Assembly: GCA_025463905.1 (NCBI GenBank)
Contig: JAODBJ010000329.1
Span: 1-41,333, forward strand
Length of the DNA stretch: 41,333 bases
Origin: Actinomycetes bacterium
GTDB lineage: Bacteria; Actinomycetota; Acidimicrobiia; IMCC26256; PALSA-610
Reading direction: 5' to 3'
The notes under the pieces were generated by a model. The model was not told the origin of the DNA. It worked only from the letters and a program-made list of their open reading frames with translations, and ran no database searches. Of this stretch, positions 31,204 through 39,357 are shown piece by piece (position 1 is the stretch's first letter; each line of letters begins with the position of its first letter). Position numbers and translations under genes: made by a program.

Positions 31204-33225
31204 GTGACCGTGCACCAGCATCCCCCCAACCGCAACACCGCCGCCGCGCCTTCGACGCGCGTCGTCGGCGCGCCCGCGCGGTGGCCGGCACTCGACGGGC
31301 TGCGAGGGATCGCAGTGCTCGCGGTGCTGCTCTACCACGGTGGTGCGTCGTGGGCGCCGGGCGGGTTCCTCGGCGTCGACATCTTCTTCGTGCTCAGCGG
31401 CTTCCTGATCACGACCTTGTTGCTGCGCGAGCACACGAATACCGGTGCGGTGGATCTCGCGCACTTCTGGGTGCGGCGCGCGCAACGCTTGCTGCCCGCG
31501 CTTGCACTCGTGCTGTTGTTCATCGCCGCGTATGTACGCTTTGTCGCCGCGCCCGAACAACTGGCGCGTATCCGCGGCGACGCGATCGCTGCCGTTGCGT
31601 ACGTTGCCAACTGGCGCTTCATTGCGAGCCATCACAGTTACTTCGACCAGTTCAACGCACCGTCGCCATTGCGTCACGTGTGGTCGCTCGCCATTGAGGA
31701 ACAGTTCTATCTGGTGTGGCCGCCGCTGGTCGTGGTCCTGCTCCGTCACATGGACCTGCGTCGACTGCGAAATGTCGTCCTCGGCGGCGCGGCCGCCTCG
31801 GCCCTGTTGATGGCGCTATTGGTTCGAGGTGGTCAGGACGTGTCGCGCGCCTACTACGGCACCGACACGCGCGCGCAGGCGTTGCTCATCGGGGTCGCGC
31901 TCGCCGCGTTCGTCGCGGACCGTACGCGTCGCAACGCGCCCGCGCGCCCCACGACCCTCGCACGCGCCGGCATCGTGGGCGCGGTCGTCCTCCTGGGCAT
32001 GCTGTTCGCGGTGCACGACTCCGCGCGGTGGATGTACCGCGGTGGGTTCGCGGTCGCGGCGGTTGCGGCCGCCGGGGTGGTGGCGGCCGCGGTGTCGCCC
32101 CGTTCGAACGGGGTCACCCGGTTGTTCGACGCGCGTCCGCTGCGCGCGCTCGGTCGGATCTCGTACGGCGTCTACCTCTGGCATTGGCCCCTGTTCCTAT
32201 GGCTGTCGCCCGCGCGCGTCCATCAGCGCGGCACGCGGTTGTTGTTTGTTCAGATCGCGGTGACCATCGCCGTCGCGACGCTCTCGTGGGTTCTCGTCGA
32301 GGCGCCGGTGCTGCGGTATCGCTTCACGCTGCCGAAGCGAGCGCTCGTGTTGGCGCCCGCGTTGCTTCTTTCGCTCGCAATCGTGGCCGTGGCTTCGGTT
32401 CCGCGCCGCGGCGGTGCCGTCAGCACCGATGTCGCCTTGCAGAAGGCGCAGCGACTCGCGCTCGCCGCCGGCCCGTCGACATCCGCCCCGGCCACGCCGG
32501 GTGCGCCGGGTGCGCCGGCCGACAACGTGCCGCTGCGGCCGGCGAAGCGGGTCCTCCTGGTCGGGGATTCCGTCGCGAAGTTGATGGGTGTCGGATTCCA
32601 GAACGCCGCGCCGAAGGTCGGGCTCGCGTTCTGGAATCAGGGCCAACTGGGTTGCGGTCTGCTGCCCCGAGGGCGCTTGAAGCGCGGTGGTGTGTGGGCC
32701 GACGTCGATCCATCGTGCGCGAACTATCTCGGCGAATGGCAACACGTCGTCACACAGTTCAACCCCGACGTGACGCTCGTCCTGTTCGACGTCTGGACCG
32801 TGCTCGACGCGCAAGTGAACGGCAAGCACGTCGTCTTCGGCACACCGAACTCCGACCGGTTGCTTACCGGCCTGCTCGACCGGGGCGTCCGGACGCTGCG
32901 AGCGCGCGGCGGTCGCGTCGTGTTCCTCACCGCTCCGTACAACGCGCGCGGCGCTGCGGTAGGGCCGCCCGGCGTCACGTGGGACGAAGACAACAACGCG
33001 AAGGTCGATCACCTCAACCGGTTGCTACGCGACTACGTGGCGCACCATCGCGACATCGGGCTGATCGACCTGAATGCGTTCACCGCGCCCAATCACGCGT
33101 TCACCAACGAGCTTGCGGGCGTGCGTTTGCGTTACGACGGCGTGCACTTCACACCGAGCGCAGGTGCGATGGTGTTCGGGTGGGTCGCACCCCAACTCCC
33201 GCCGGTACCTGCCGCGCGCCCCTAG
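31204..33225 (+). CDS. Acyltransferase 3 / SGNH fusion (OafA-like)
   Basis: A 673-residue protein. Residues 20 to about 385 are an acyltransferase-3 membrane domain with ten or so helices (ALDGLRGIAVLAVLLYHGG; GGFLGVDIFFVLSGFLITTLLL; RRAQRLLPAL). A Pro/Ala/Gly linker follows, then an extracellular SGNH domain (LLVGDSVAKLMGVGF at the catalytic Ser, DGVHFTPSAG with Asp and His). Such proteins O-acetylate or otherwise acylate cell-surface glycans. The GTG start at 31204 leaves a short intergenic region with GlgX. The ferredoxin gene begins 10 bp after its stop, perhaps by chance. Confidence 0.94.
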   Translation: MTVHQHPPNRNTAAAPSTRVVGAPARWPALDGLRGIAVLAVLLYHGGASWAPGGFLGVDIFFVLSGFLITTLLLREHTNTGAVDLAHFWVRRAQRLLPALALVLLFIAAYVRFVAAPEQLARIRGDAIAAVAYVANWRFIASHHSYFDQFNAPSPLRHVWSLAIEEQFYLVWPPLVVVLLRHMDLRRLRNVVLGGAAASALLMALLVRGGQDVSRAYYGTDTRAQALLIGVALAAFVADRTRRNAPARPTTLARAGIVGAVVLLGMLFAVHDSARWMYRGGFAVAAVAAAGVVAAAVSPRSNGVTRLFDARPLRALGRISYGVYLWHWPLFLWLSPARVHQRGTRLLFVQIAVTIAVATLSWVLVEAPVLRYRFTLPKRALVLAPALLLSLAIVAVASVPRRGGAVSTDVALQKAQRLALAAGPSTSAPATPGAPGAPADNVPLRPAKRVLLVGDSVAKLMGVGFQNAAPKVGLAFWNQGQLGCGLLPRGRLKRGGVWADVDPSCANYLGEWQHVVTQFNPDVTLVLFDVWTVLDAQVNGKHVVFGTPNSDRLLTGLLDRGVRTLRARGGRVVFLTAPYNARGAAVGPPGVTWDEDNNAKVDHLNRLLRDYVAHHRDIGLIDLNAFTAPNHAFTNELAGVRLRYDGVHFTPSAGAMVFGWVAPQLPPVPAARP

Positions 33226-33235
33226 CATCACCGAT

Positions 33236-33427
33236 ATGAAACTTCGCGTCGACGCCGATATGTGCACGGGCCATGGCCGCTGTTACGCGCTGGCGCCCGA
33301 TGTCTTCGGGGCGGACGAGTTCGGCCATTGCGAGATCCGTGTCACCGATGTCGATGGTGCGCTCCTCGAGCAGGCTCTCCTCGGCGTGCAGAACTGCCCG
33401 GAGCAGGCGATCAGCTTCGAGGACTGA
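33236..33427 (+). CDS. Small ferredoxin, P450-partner type (copy 2)
   Basis: A 63-residue ferredoxin. Ligands are CTGHGRC (C-x5-C) and CPEQAI (Cys-Pro), with YALAPDVFGADEFG between, the standard form of actinobacterial P450 ferredoxins. Compared with copy 1 at 13744 it keeps the more usual CxxHxxC. It is followed 6 bp later by the SDR-like gene and then by two acyl-CoA dehydrogenases, an order that repeats the 13.7-16 kb module. Likely donor to a P450 encoded elsewhere. Confidence 0.93.
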   Translation: MKLRVDADMCTGHGRCYALAPDVFGADEFGHCEIRVTDVDGALLEQALLGVQNCPEQAISFED

Positions 33428-33433
33428 ACTCGC

Positions 33434-33946
33434 ATGCGCGACGCCCTTGGGTATGCCGGGAAGCGGGTGATCGTCGCCGGTGCTGCCTCGGAGGTCGGTC
33501 TTGCGACCGTCGAGATCCTCGTGGAGCTCGGCGCGGAGGTGCACGCAATCGCAGACCACCGGCCCGAGCAACCGGCGCTCGCCAGTTTCACGGACAGCGA
33601 TCTGGGCGACCCCGGTCGGATCGAGTCGGCATTCGCTCGGATCGGGTCGGTCGTGAACGCCTTCTTCGACTGTCATGCGACCTTCGACTTGGACCGATTG
33701 CAGGCGATAACCGAACGAGTCGTGCCGCTGATGGTCGACGGTGCAATCGCCGGCGTCGTCTCGGCCGCCGGGGCTGCGTGGGTGCGCGAAATGGCCGCGA
33801 CGCTGCTGGCGACGACGCCGAGCGTGAGGGTCAACGGCGTTCTCGAAGGCTCGGGCGAGGCCCCGTACGAGGTGGCGTGGCCCCTCGTGTTCCTGAACAG
33901 CACGCGAGCGTCTGGTCTGACGGGGGCCGCACTGCCCCTACGGTGA
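33434..33946 (+). CDS. Shortened SDR-like Rossmann protein, catalytic residues absent
   Basis: A 170-residue protein. The N terminus has an SDR cofactor-like loop (VIVAGAASEVGLATVEIL) and the end looks like an SDR tail (SVRVNGVLEG; ASGLTGAALPL). The middle is compressed: no NAG motif and no YxxxK can be found, and the chain is about 80 residues short of a classical SDR. It may be an inactive relative that only binds a nucleotide, or a decayed gene that stays in frame. The ATG follows GAGGA. The gene lies between the ferredoxin and the KstR-like site. Confidence 0.7.
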   Translation: MRDALGYAGKRVIVAGAASEVGLATVEILVELGAEVHAIADHRPEQPALASFTDSDLGDPGRIESAFARIGSVVNAFFDCHATFDLDRLQAITERVVPLMVDGAIAGVVSAAGAAWVREMAATLLATTPSVRVNGVLEGSGEAPYEVAWPLVFLNSTRASGLTGAALPLR

Positions 33947-33981
33947 GCGGGGTCGACACGGCGAGGTCGGTGCCGCGAAGA

Positions 33982-33995
33982 TAGAACGTGTTCTA
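33982..33995. promoter_or_regulatory. KstR-like operator palindrome
   Basis: TAGAACGTGTTCTA is a perfect 14-bp palindrome (arms TAGAAC / GTTCTA around GT; central step reads GT on one strand and AC on the other). It matches the published TNNAACNNGTTNNA consensus of the TetR-type repressor KstR, which controls steroid catabolism genes in mycobacteria and rhodococci. It lies 18 bp before the start of the acyl-CoA dehydrogenase at 34014, where a bound repressor would block transcription. No tetR-type gene is in the window. Confidence 0.7.
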
Positions 33996-34013
33996 GCAAC
34001 CCGAAGGGGTCTC

Positions 34014-35192
34014 ATGTACGTCGGTTACACGAAGGAGCACGAGGCGCTACGCGACGAATTGCGCTCCTATTACGAACGCCTGCTGACACCAGAGGTCGAA
34101 CGCGAGATCGGCCAAAGCGAAGGTGTCGGTCCCGTGCCGCGCAAGATCTTCAAGCAGATGTCGGCCGACGGTTGGGTCGGCGCGGGCTGGCCGAAAGAGT
34201 GGGGCGGCAAGGGCCTCACCCCGATCGAGCAGTACGTGTTCTTCGACGAGTCGATGCGCGCCGGCGCTCCCGTGCCGATGCTCACGATCAACTCCGTTGC
34301 GCCGACGATCCTGCGTTACGGCAGCCAGGAGCAGAAAGACTTCTACATCCCGAAGATCCTCGCCGGTGAGATCAACTTCGCCATCGGTTACACCGAAGCC
34401 GACGCGGGCACCGACCTCGCGTCGCTGAAGACGCGCGCAGTGCGCGACGGCGACGAATACGTGATCAACGGCCAGAAGATCTTCACGAGCCTCGCGACCG
34501 ACGCCGACTACGTCTGGCTCGCGGTGCGCACCGACCAGAACGTGAAGAAGCACAAAGGCATCTCGATCATCATCGTGCCGACCGACACGCCCGGTTTCAG
34601 TTGCAAGCCGATCGAGAACTTCGGCCGGCTGAACACGAACATCACGTACTACGAAGACGTGCGCGTACCGGCGGGAAACCTCGTCGGCGGCGAGAACCAG
34701 GGCTGGGCGCTCATCACGAACCAGCTCAACCACGAGCGGGTCACGCTGTGCTCGTCGGGAGTGGTGGAACGGCAACTGCACGACGTGCGGAAATGGGCGC
34801 AGGACACGAACCTCGCCGACGGCCGCCGCGTGATCGACCAGGAATGGGTCCAGCTCAACTTGGCACGAGTGCACGCGCGACTCGAGTTCTTGAAGCTCGC
34901 GAACTGGCGCGTTGCGTGGGGCGCGACGAAGGGCGACCCGCTCAATCCGGCCGACGCGTCGGCGATCAAGGTGTTCGGCACCGAGTTCTACATGGAAGCC
35001 TTCAGGCTCCTACTCGAGATTCTCGGAGCGGCCGCAACACTCCAAGGCGACTCGCCCGGCGCGGTGCTCCGTGGTCGCATCGAGTCACGCCTGCGCTCGA
35101 TGCACATCCTCACCTTCGGCGGCGGCACCAATGAGATGCAGCGCGACCTGATCGCGATCTTCGGCCTCAACATGCCCGGCTCGCCGCGCTAA
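34014..35192 (+). CDS. Acyl-CoA dehydrogenase (copy 2, alpha-like subunit)
   Basis: A 392-residue FAD-dependent acyl-CoA dehydrogenase. Landmarks are GWVGAGWPKEWGGKG, IGYTEADAGTDLASLKTRAVRDG (flavin/substrate contacts), INGQKIFTSLA, and the end TFGGGTNEMQRDLIAIFGL. The Glu before GT is replaced by Gly; E241 in LNHERVTL is the likely base, as in FadE enzymes of steroid side-chain breakdown. AAGGGG precedes the ATG. With the next gene it forms a same-strand pair of unequal dehydrogenases, the usual form of alpha2-beta2 FadE complexes on sterol-derived CoA esters. The KstR-like site upstream supports that reading. Confidence 0.93.
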   Translation: MYVGYTKEHEALRDELRSYYERLLTPEVEREIGQSEGVGPVPRKIFKQMSADGWVGAGWPKEWGGKGLTPIEQYVFFDESMRAGAPVPMLTINSVAPTILRYGSQEQKDFYIPKILAGEINFAIGYTEADAGTDLASLKTRAVRDGDEYVINGQKIFTSLATDADYVWLAVRTDQNVKKHKGISIIIVPTDTPGFSCKPIENFGRLNTNITYYEDVRVPAGNLVGGENQGWALITNQLNHERVTLCSSGVVERQLHDVRKWAQDTNLADGRRVIDQEWVQLNLARVHARLEFLKLANWRVAWGATKGDPLNPADASAIKVFGTEFYMEAFRLLLEILGAAATLQGDSPGAVLRGRIESRLRSMHILTFGGGTNEMQRDLIAIFGLNMPGSPR

Positions 35193-35211
35193 CCCGACAG
35201 GAGAACAACCC

Positions 35212-36318
35212 GTGGACTTCTCGCTCACCGAGGAACAGCAGGAACTGTCGGAGCTCGCGCGCCGCATCCTCACCGACCGGATGACGTTGCCGCACCTGAA
35301 GGAACGCGACAACTCCGAAGACTGGTACGACGCCGACACGTGGCGCGAGTTCGCGAAAGCGAACCTGCTCGGCATCGCGATCCCCGAGTCGCACGGCGGA
35401 CTCGGCCTCGGCCTTCTCGACCTGTGCCTCGTCCTGCGCGAGGTCGGCCGCAGGGTTGCGCCGCTGCCCGTGGTGTGGACGCTGGTCGGCGCCGCCATGC
35501 CGATCGCCCGCTTCGGCACTGACGAGCAGCAAGCGGTGTTGTCGCAGGTCGCGTCGGGAGACGTCGTCCTCACGGCTGCGTTTCAGGAGTACGGCGCGAC
35601 GGCCGACGACCCCCACACGACGGCAACCCACGACGGCACGGGCTGGCGCATCGACGGCACGAAGACTGCGGTGCCCGCGATGCACGCGGCGGAATCAGTG
35701 GTTGTCTCGGCCCGCACCGACGGCGGCGAGACCGCCTTGTTCATCGTGCCGGTCTCTGCGAAGGGCGTCACCGCGTCGCGCCAGCAGACGACGAGTCAGG
35801 AGCCGGTGTTCGAAGTTCGTTTCGACGGTGTGCAGGTCGACGACACGGCGCGCCTCGGAAGCGACGATGCGCTCGACTGGGTCCTCTCACGCACGACGGT
35901 CGCGTTGTGTGCAATCGCGTCGGGCCTTACCGACGAAGCGACCCGCATCACCGCCCACTACACGACCGAACGCAAGCAGTTCGATCGCGCGATCGGGACG
36001 TTCCAAGCCGTCGGGCAGCGCATGGCCGACTGCTTCATCGACAGCCGCGCAATCGAGCTGACGATGCTCCAGGCCGCAACGCACCTCGACGAAGGGCTCG
36101 ACGTCCCGGGCGAAGTCGCGACCGCGAAGTTCTGGGCGGCGGACGGCGGGAGTCGCGTCGGGCATGCCGCGTTGCACGTGCACGGGGGGATCAGCATCGA
36201 CCTCGACTACTCGATCCACCGCTACTTCTTGTGGCTCAAGCAGATCGAGTTCACGCTGGGTGCTGCGACGCCGCAACTCGTGGCGCTCGGAAAGATCCTC
36301 GCCGACACTCCGGCGTAA
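35212..36318 (+). CDS. Acyl-CoA dehydrogenase (copy 3, beta-like subunit)
   Basis: A 368-residue dehydrogenase-family protein. It has the N-terminal helical domain (FSLTEEQQELSELARRIL; LLGIAIPESHGGLGLG), a weakened middle domain without the clear flavin motif of copy 2 (TAAFQEYGATADDP), and a C-terminal four-helix domain (ERKQFDRAIGTFQAVGQRMAD; HVHGGISIDLDYSIHRYF). The ERKQFDRAIG and GG motifs are those that complete the FAD site in trans in heteromeric FadE complexes. The GTG start has AGGAG about eight bases upstream and lies 19 bp after copy 2. Probable partner subunit. Confidence 0.9.
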   Translation: MDFSLTEEQQELSELARRILTDRMTLPHLKERDNSEDWYDADTWREFAKANLLGIAIPESHGGLGLGLLDLCLVLREVGRRVAPLPVVWTLVGAAMPIARFGTDEQQAVLSQVASGDVVLTAAFQEYGATADDPHTTATHDGTGWRIDGTKTAVPAMHAAESVVVSARTDGGETALFIVPVSAKGVTASRQQTTSQEPVFEVRFDGVQVDDTARLGSDDALDWVLSRTTVALCAIASGLTDEATRITAHYTTERKQFDRAIGTFQAVGQRMADCFIDSRAIELTMLQAATHLDEGLDVPGEVATAKFWAADGGSRVGHAALHVHGGISIDLDYSIHRYFLWLKQIEFTLGAATPQLVALGKILADTPA

Positions 36319-36324
36319 GCGTGG

Positions 36325-37095
36325 CTACGGCGTCGTGTCCTTCGCGGCGTCGAGCAGTTGTTTCACGGGGTCGAGGTCGAACGGGTCGCCGGTCATCACA
36401 ATGAGGTGGTCGGCGCCCGCGTCGACGTAGGCCTGCCAATTGCCGGCCTCGGCGCCCTGAATGCCAACGGTGCGTTCGATCTGGCGAGGGTTGCGGCCCT
36501 CCTTCTCGCACCACTCGTCGAGGATGCGGCTCTTGTTCGCGAAGTTCTCGGGCGGCCCGAACGTGTTCCACATGTCGGCGTACTGGGCGACGAGACGCAG
36601 CGTCACCTTCTCGCCGCTGCCACCGATCATCACCGGTAGGCGGCCCACGGGCGGCGGGTTGAGGCGGCTCAGGCGATCGCAGATAACAGCCAGGTTCTTG
36701 TCGAGCTCGCGCAGGCGACCCGGCGCGGTGCCGAAGTCGTAGCCGTACTCCTCGTAGTCGCGCTCGAACCAGCCACTTCCAATGCCGAGCACGAACCGAC
36801 CGTCGCTGATGTGGTCGATCGTGCGAGCCATGTCGGCGAGCAGATTCGGGTTGCGGTACGAGTTGCAGGTGACGAGCGCGCCGATCTGCGCGTGTTGGGT
36901 GTCGGCCGCCATCGCGGCGAGCAGCGTGTAGGCCTCGAGGTGCGCCGCGTCAGGGTCGCCGTAGAGCGGGAAGAAATGGTCCCAGACCCAGATGCTGTCG
37001 ACACCGAGCGCGTCGGCGGCGCGCCATGCGTCGCGCAACGCCGCGACGGTGGTCGCCTGCGGATGGAGCTGAACACCGACGTTGAAACGTGCCAT
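36325..37095 (-). CDS. LLM-class flavin/F420-dependent oxidoreductase
   Basis: A 256-residue TIM-barrel protein of the luciferase-like superfamily, of the size and style of F420-dependent members. Features are VGVQLHPQATTVAALRDAWRAADALG, DSIWVWDHFFPLYGDP, GALVTCNSYRNPNLLADMARTIDHISDGR, LGIGSGWFERDYEEYGYDFG and PVMIGGSGEKVTLRLVAQYADMWN. The substrate is unknown; such enzymes are abundant in mycobacterial lipid and steroid metabolism. It converges on the acyl-CoA dehydrogenase pair with 6 bp between stops and lies 37 bp downstream of RNase D on the same strand. Confidence 0.93.
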   Translation of the reverse strand: MARFNVGVQLHPQATTVAALRDAWRAADALGVDSIWVWDHFFPLYGDPDAAHLEAYTLLAAMAADTQHAQIGALVTCNSYRNPNLLADMARTIDHISDGRFVLGIGSGWFERDYEEYGYDFGTAPGRLRELDKNLAVICDRLSRLNPPPVGRLPVMIGGSGEKVTLRLVAQYADMWNTFGPPENFANKSRILDEWCEKEGRNPRQIERTVGIQGAEAGNWQAYVDAGADHLIVMTGDPFDLDPVKQLLDAAKDTTP

Positions 37096-37132
37096 TCGTC
37101 GAGGCTACCGATCAGCCCGCGCGGCCTTTGAC

Positions 37133-38278
37133 TTACGTGGTGTCGCGGCGGTCGAGCTTCAGGCGACGGCCGCCGTCGGCAAGGCTGATGGTCGCGTCGC
37201 CCGCGAGGAGGCGGCGCACCGGTTCGCCGACGAGATCGGCGCGCCATCCCGACGCCAGGCGGCCGGTGCCGTCGGCGATGAACTGCGCAATGTCGGCGCG
37301 GGTGGCGAGCACGCTGGGGTCGAGGCGGAGTTCGTCGGCCTGTTGTGCGAGCCAGGCGGACAGGACCGTGACCGCGGGCTGGAGCGAACGGTCGACGCGC
37401 TCCGTGTCGGGGAGCCGCAACTCGCCCGGCCCGAGCGCGACGCCGGTCGCGACCGCTTGGAGGATCTCGTCGGCGGTGCCGTCTTTCAGGTGGCGCGGCT
37501 CGATGCCGCGGATGCCCTTGAGGTCGTCGCGCGCGTGCGGCGCGCGCTGCATCAGCGCGGCCATGGCCAGGTCGGAAAGCACGAAGCGCGGCGGCACGTC
37601 GATTGCCTCGGCCTTGCGGTCGCGCCACGCAGCGAGTTCCTGCGCGACGCCTCGCGCCTTGCCCCGTAGTTGGCGCGACCCTTTGATCTTCCACCATGCG
37701 GTGAGCGGGTCGGGGCGACTGCGGTCGCGGACGCGGCGCGTCTCGCATTCGTCGAGCGCCCATTGCAGCCTGCCCGTCTTCTCCAACTCGGCGACGAGGA
37801 CGTCGCGTAGCGGCAGCAGGTACTCGACGTCGGCCGCCGCGTACACCTGTTGTTGCGAGGTAAGGGGCCGGACCGTCCAGTCGGTGAGACGGTCGCCTTT
37901 GCCGAGGCGGGTGCCGAGCATCTTCTCGACCAATACGGAGAGTGACGGTGAGCCCATCCCGAGGAACCCGGCCGCCACTTGCGTGTCGAACAGCGCGGCG
38001 GGCGCCTTCCCGCACAGCCGGTCGAGAATCGCGAGGTCTTGGTCCGCGGCGTGCGCGACCATCGTCGCGGGACTGCCGATCAGGTCACAGAGCGCGCGAG
38101 CATCGAGCGCGAACGGGTCGACGAGCGCGACATCGTCGGGCCACGCGATCTGTACGAGCGCCAAACGCGGCCAGTACGTGCGCTCACCGTGGAACTCGGT
38201 GTCGAGCGCGTACGCGGGTTCGGACGTGCGTTGCGTGAGGAGCGCGCGAAGCGCGTTCGTGTCGTCGATCCATTGCAT
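37133..38278 (-). CDS. rnd: Ribonuclease D (DEDDy exonuclease with HRDC domain)
   Basis: A 381-residue RNase D. The DEDDy active site is complete: D26 and E28 in LDTEFH, D81 in AADQDL, and Y146/D150 in VYAAADVEYL. An HRDC helix bundle follows near 225-280 (FVLSDLAMAALMQRAPHARDDLKGIRGI). It trims 3' ends of tRNA precursors and other stable RNAs. The ATG at 38278 is used because the extra residues of the longer reading are not RNase D-like; AGGAAGAGA lies about 11 bases upstream. Two hairpins fill the 208 bp between it and ccdA. Confidence 0.94.
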   Translation of the reverse strand: MQWIDDTNALRALLTQRTSEPAYALDTEFHGERTYWPRLALVQIAWPDDVALVDPFALDARALCDLIGSPATMVAHAADQDLAILDRLCGKAPAALFDTQVAAGFLGMGSPSLSVLVEKMLGTRLGKGDRLTDWTVRPLTSQQQVYAAADVEYLLPLRDVLVAELEKTGRLQWALDECETRRVRDRSRPDPLTAWWKIKGSRQLRGKARGVAQELAAWRDRKAEAIDVPPRFVLSDLAMAALMQRAPHARDDLKGIRGIEPRHLKDGTADEILQAVATGVALGPGELRLPDTERVDRSLQPAVTVLSAWLAQQADELRLDPSVLATRADIAQFIADGTGRLASGWRADLVGEPVRRLLAGDATISLADGGRRLKLDRRDTT

Positions 38279-38308
38279 CGGGGTGCCCGTCTCTTCCTGG
38301 CGATCAAC

Positions 38309-38332
38309 GAAACCGAAAGATGCTTCGGTTTC
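38309..38332 (-). terminator. Perfect 9-bp hairpin in the rnd leader
   Basis: Arms GAAACCGAA and TTCGGTTTC enclose a 6-nt loop. On the minus strand it lies after ccdA and 31 bp before the rnd start. It could end the ccdA transcript or attenuate rnd; no long T-tract follows, so the role is uncertain. Confidence 0.45.
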
Positions 38333-38379
38333 TCGAGCGAGTTCGCAACGCGTGACGCGAATAGTGGAAACTGGCTGGT

Positions 38380-38433
38380 GGGCGAGTCGTCCGATGCCGG
38401 TGAGCCCCCACCTCACCGCCGGGCGACTCGCCC
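38380..38433. other. 54-nt two-part hairpin between ccdA and rnd
   Basis: The outer stem GGGCGAGTCG / CGACTCGCCC (10 bp, perfect) encloses an inner stem CGGTGAG / CTCACCG (7 bp, perfect) with a 7-nt loop; the internal loop is 8 and 5 nt. Lying 53 bp downstream of the ccdA stop, it may be the ccdA terminator or a structured leader of rnd. Confidence 0.5.
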
Positions 38434-38486
38434 GCTTTCTCTGCGCGTTCCCGCTCGTGCACGGCCAGCAGCCTCGCGCGTCTCGG

Positions 38487-39275
38487 TCACCCGAGGTTGA
38501 CCAGCCAGTCAAGACCGCTGCGATCGAGCGCTCGCTGCAGCTCGGTTGTGACCCGCGTCAACTGGTCGAACACGAGCAGCAATCCGAAAATCGCCAGCAC
38601 CACGCTGGAGCCGACAAGGATCGCGCCGAAGTGACGCTTCACCCACGACAGCGCGCCGCCGACTCGCCCGAGCGTGAGGCCAACCACGAGGAACGGCACG
38701 CCGAGCCCGAGCGTGTACACCGCGAGCAGCGTGCCGCCGGCCCACACGCGGTCTTGGCGGGCGGCGATGCCGAGAATCGAGCCGAGGATCGGCCCGATGC
38801 ACGGCGACCAACCGAATCCGAACGCGACTCCCGCGACCAACGGGGCCGCGGTACCGAAGCGGCCGAGCTGCGGGTGGAACCGCTTCTCCTGATACAGCCA
38901 CGGCGCGCGCAGGAACATCGACCCGAGCAGGAACAGTGCCATCGCGAGCATCAGCGCGCCCGATAGGCGGGTGAGGATGGTCTTGTTCTCGATCAACGTG
39001 CTGCCGAGCGTCGACGCGGACAGACCGAGAAGTACGAACACCACGCCGAAACCGGCGATGAACAACGCGGTCGTCGCCATGATGCGCGTGACGTGCGTGC
39101 GGGGACCCTCCTGCAAGGTCGCGATGTCGAGACCGGTGACCATCGACACGTAACCCGGCACGAGCGGCAGTACGCAGGGCGACAAGAACGACACGAAACC
39201 GCCCGCGAACGCAAAGAAATACGTACCCGGGCTCACGTGCTCAAAGCGGGAGAACAGCGCGAGGAGGGGCACCAT
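38487..39275 (-). CDS. ccdA: CcdA-like cytochrome c biogenesis / thiol-electron transporter
   Basis: A 262-residue membrane protein with six or seven helices of the CcdA/DsbD-beta family. The redox pair is C34 in FLSPCVLPLVPGYVS and C159 in GWSPCIGPILG. The family passes electrons from cytoplasmic thioredoxin to thiol proteins outside the membrane, for haem attachment to cytochrome c or disulfide repair. Its usual partners (thioredoxin-like ResA, ResB, ResC) are not adjacent. The ATG at 39275 (MVPLLALFSRFEHV) is chosen over 39326, which overlaps the divergent methyltransferase promoter region. Confidence 0.92.
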   Translation of the reverse strand: MVPLLALFSRFEHVSPGTYFFAFAGGFVSFLSPCVLPLVPGYVSMVTGLDIATLQEGPRTHVTRIMATTALFIAGFGVVFVLLGLSASTLGSTLIENKTILTRLSGALMLAMALFLLGSMFLRAPWLYQEKRFHPQLGRFGTAAPLVAGVAFGFGWSPCIGPILGSILGIAARQDRVWAGGTLLAVYTLGLGVPFLVVGLTLGRVGGALSWVKRHFGAILVGSSVVLAIFGLLLVFDQLTRVTTELQRALDRSGLDWLVNLG

Positions 39276-39357
39276 GACGGCGTCATTCTCGCGGCTGGGA
39301 GCCGCTCGCGGCGGTTCGGGCTCCACGACAGGTCGCGACGCGGGTAGAACGTGGATC

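Noticed and set aside
29156-31207. A 683-codon open frame on the plus strand opposite glgX
   Set aside because: It is the mirror of a complete GlgX with intact catalytic motifs; long antisense frames are expected at this GC content, and its product resembles no family.
37089-38966. A 625-codon plus-strand frame across RNase D and part of ccdA
   Set aside because: It crosses two well-supported genes on the other strand and its product is Ser/Arg-rich low-complexity sequence.
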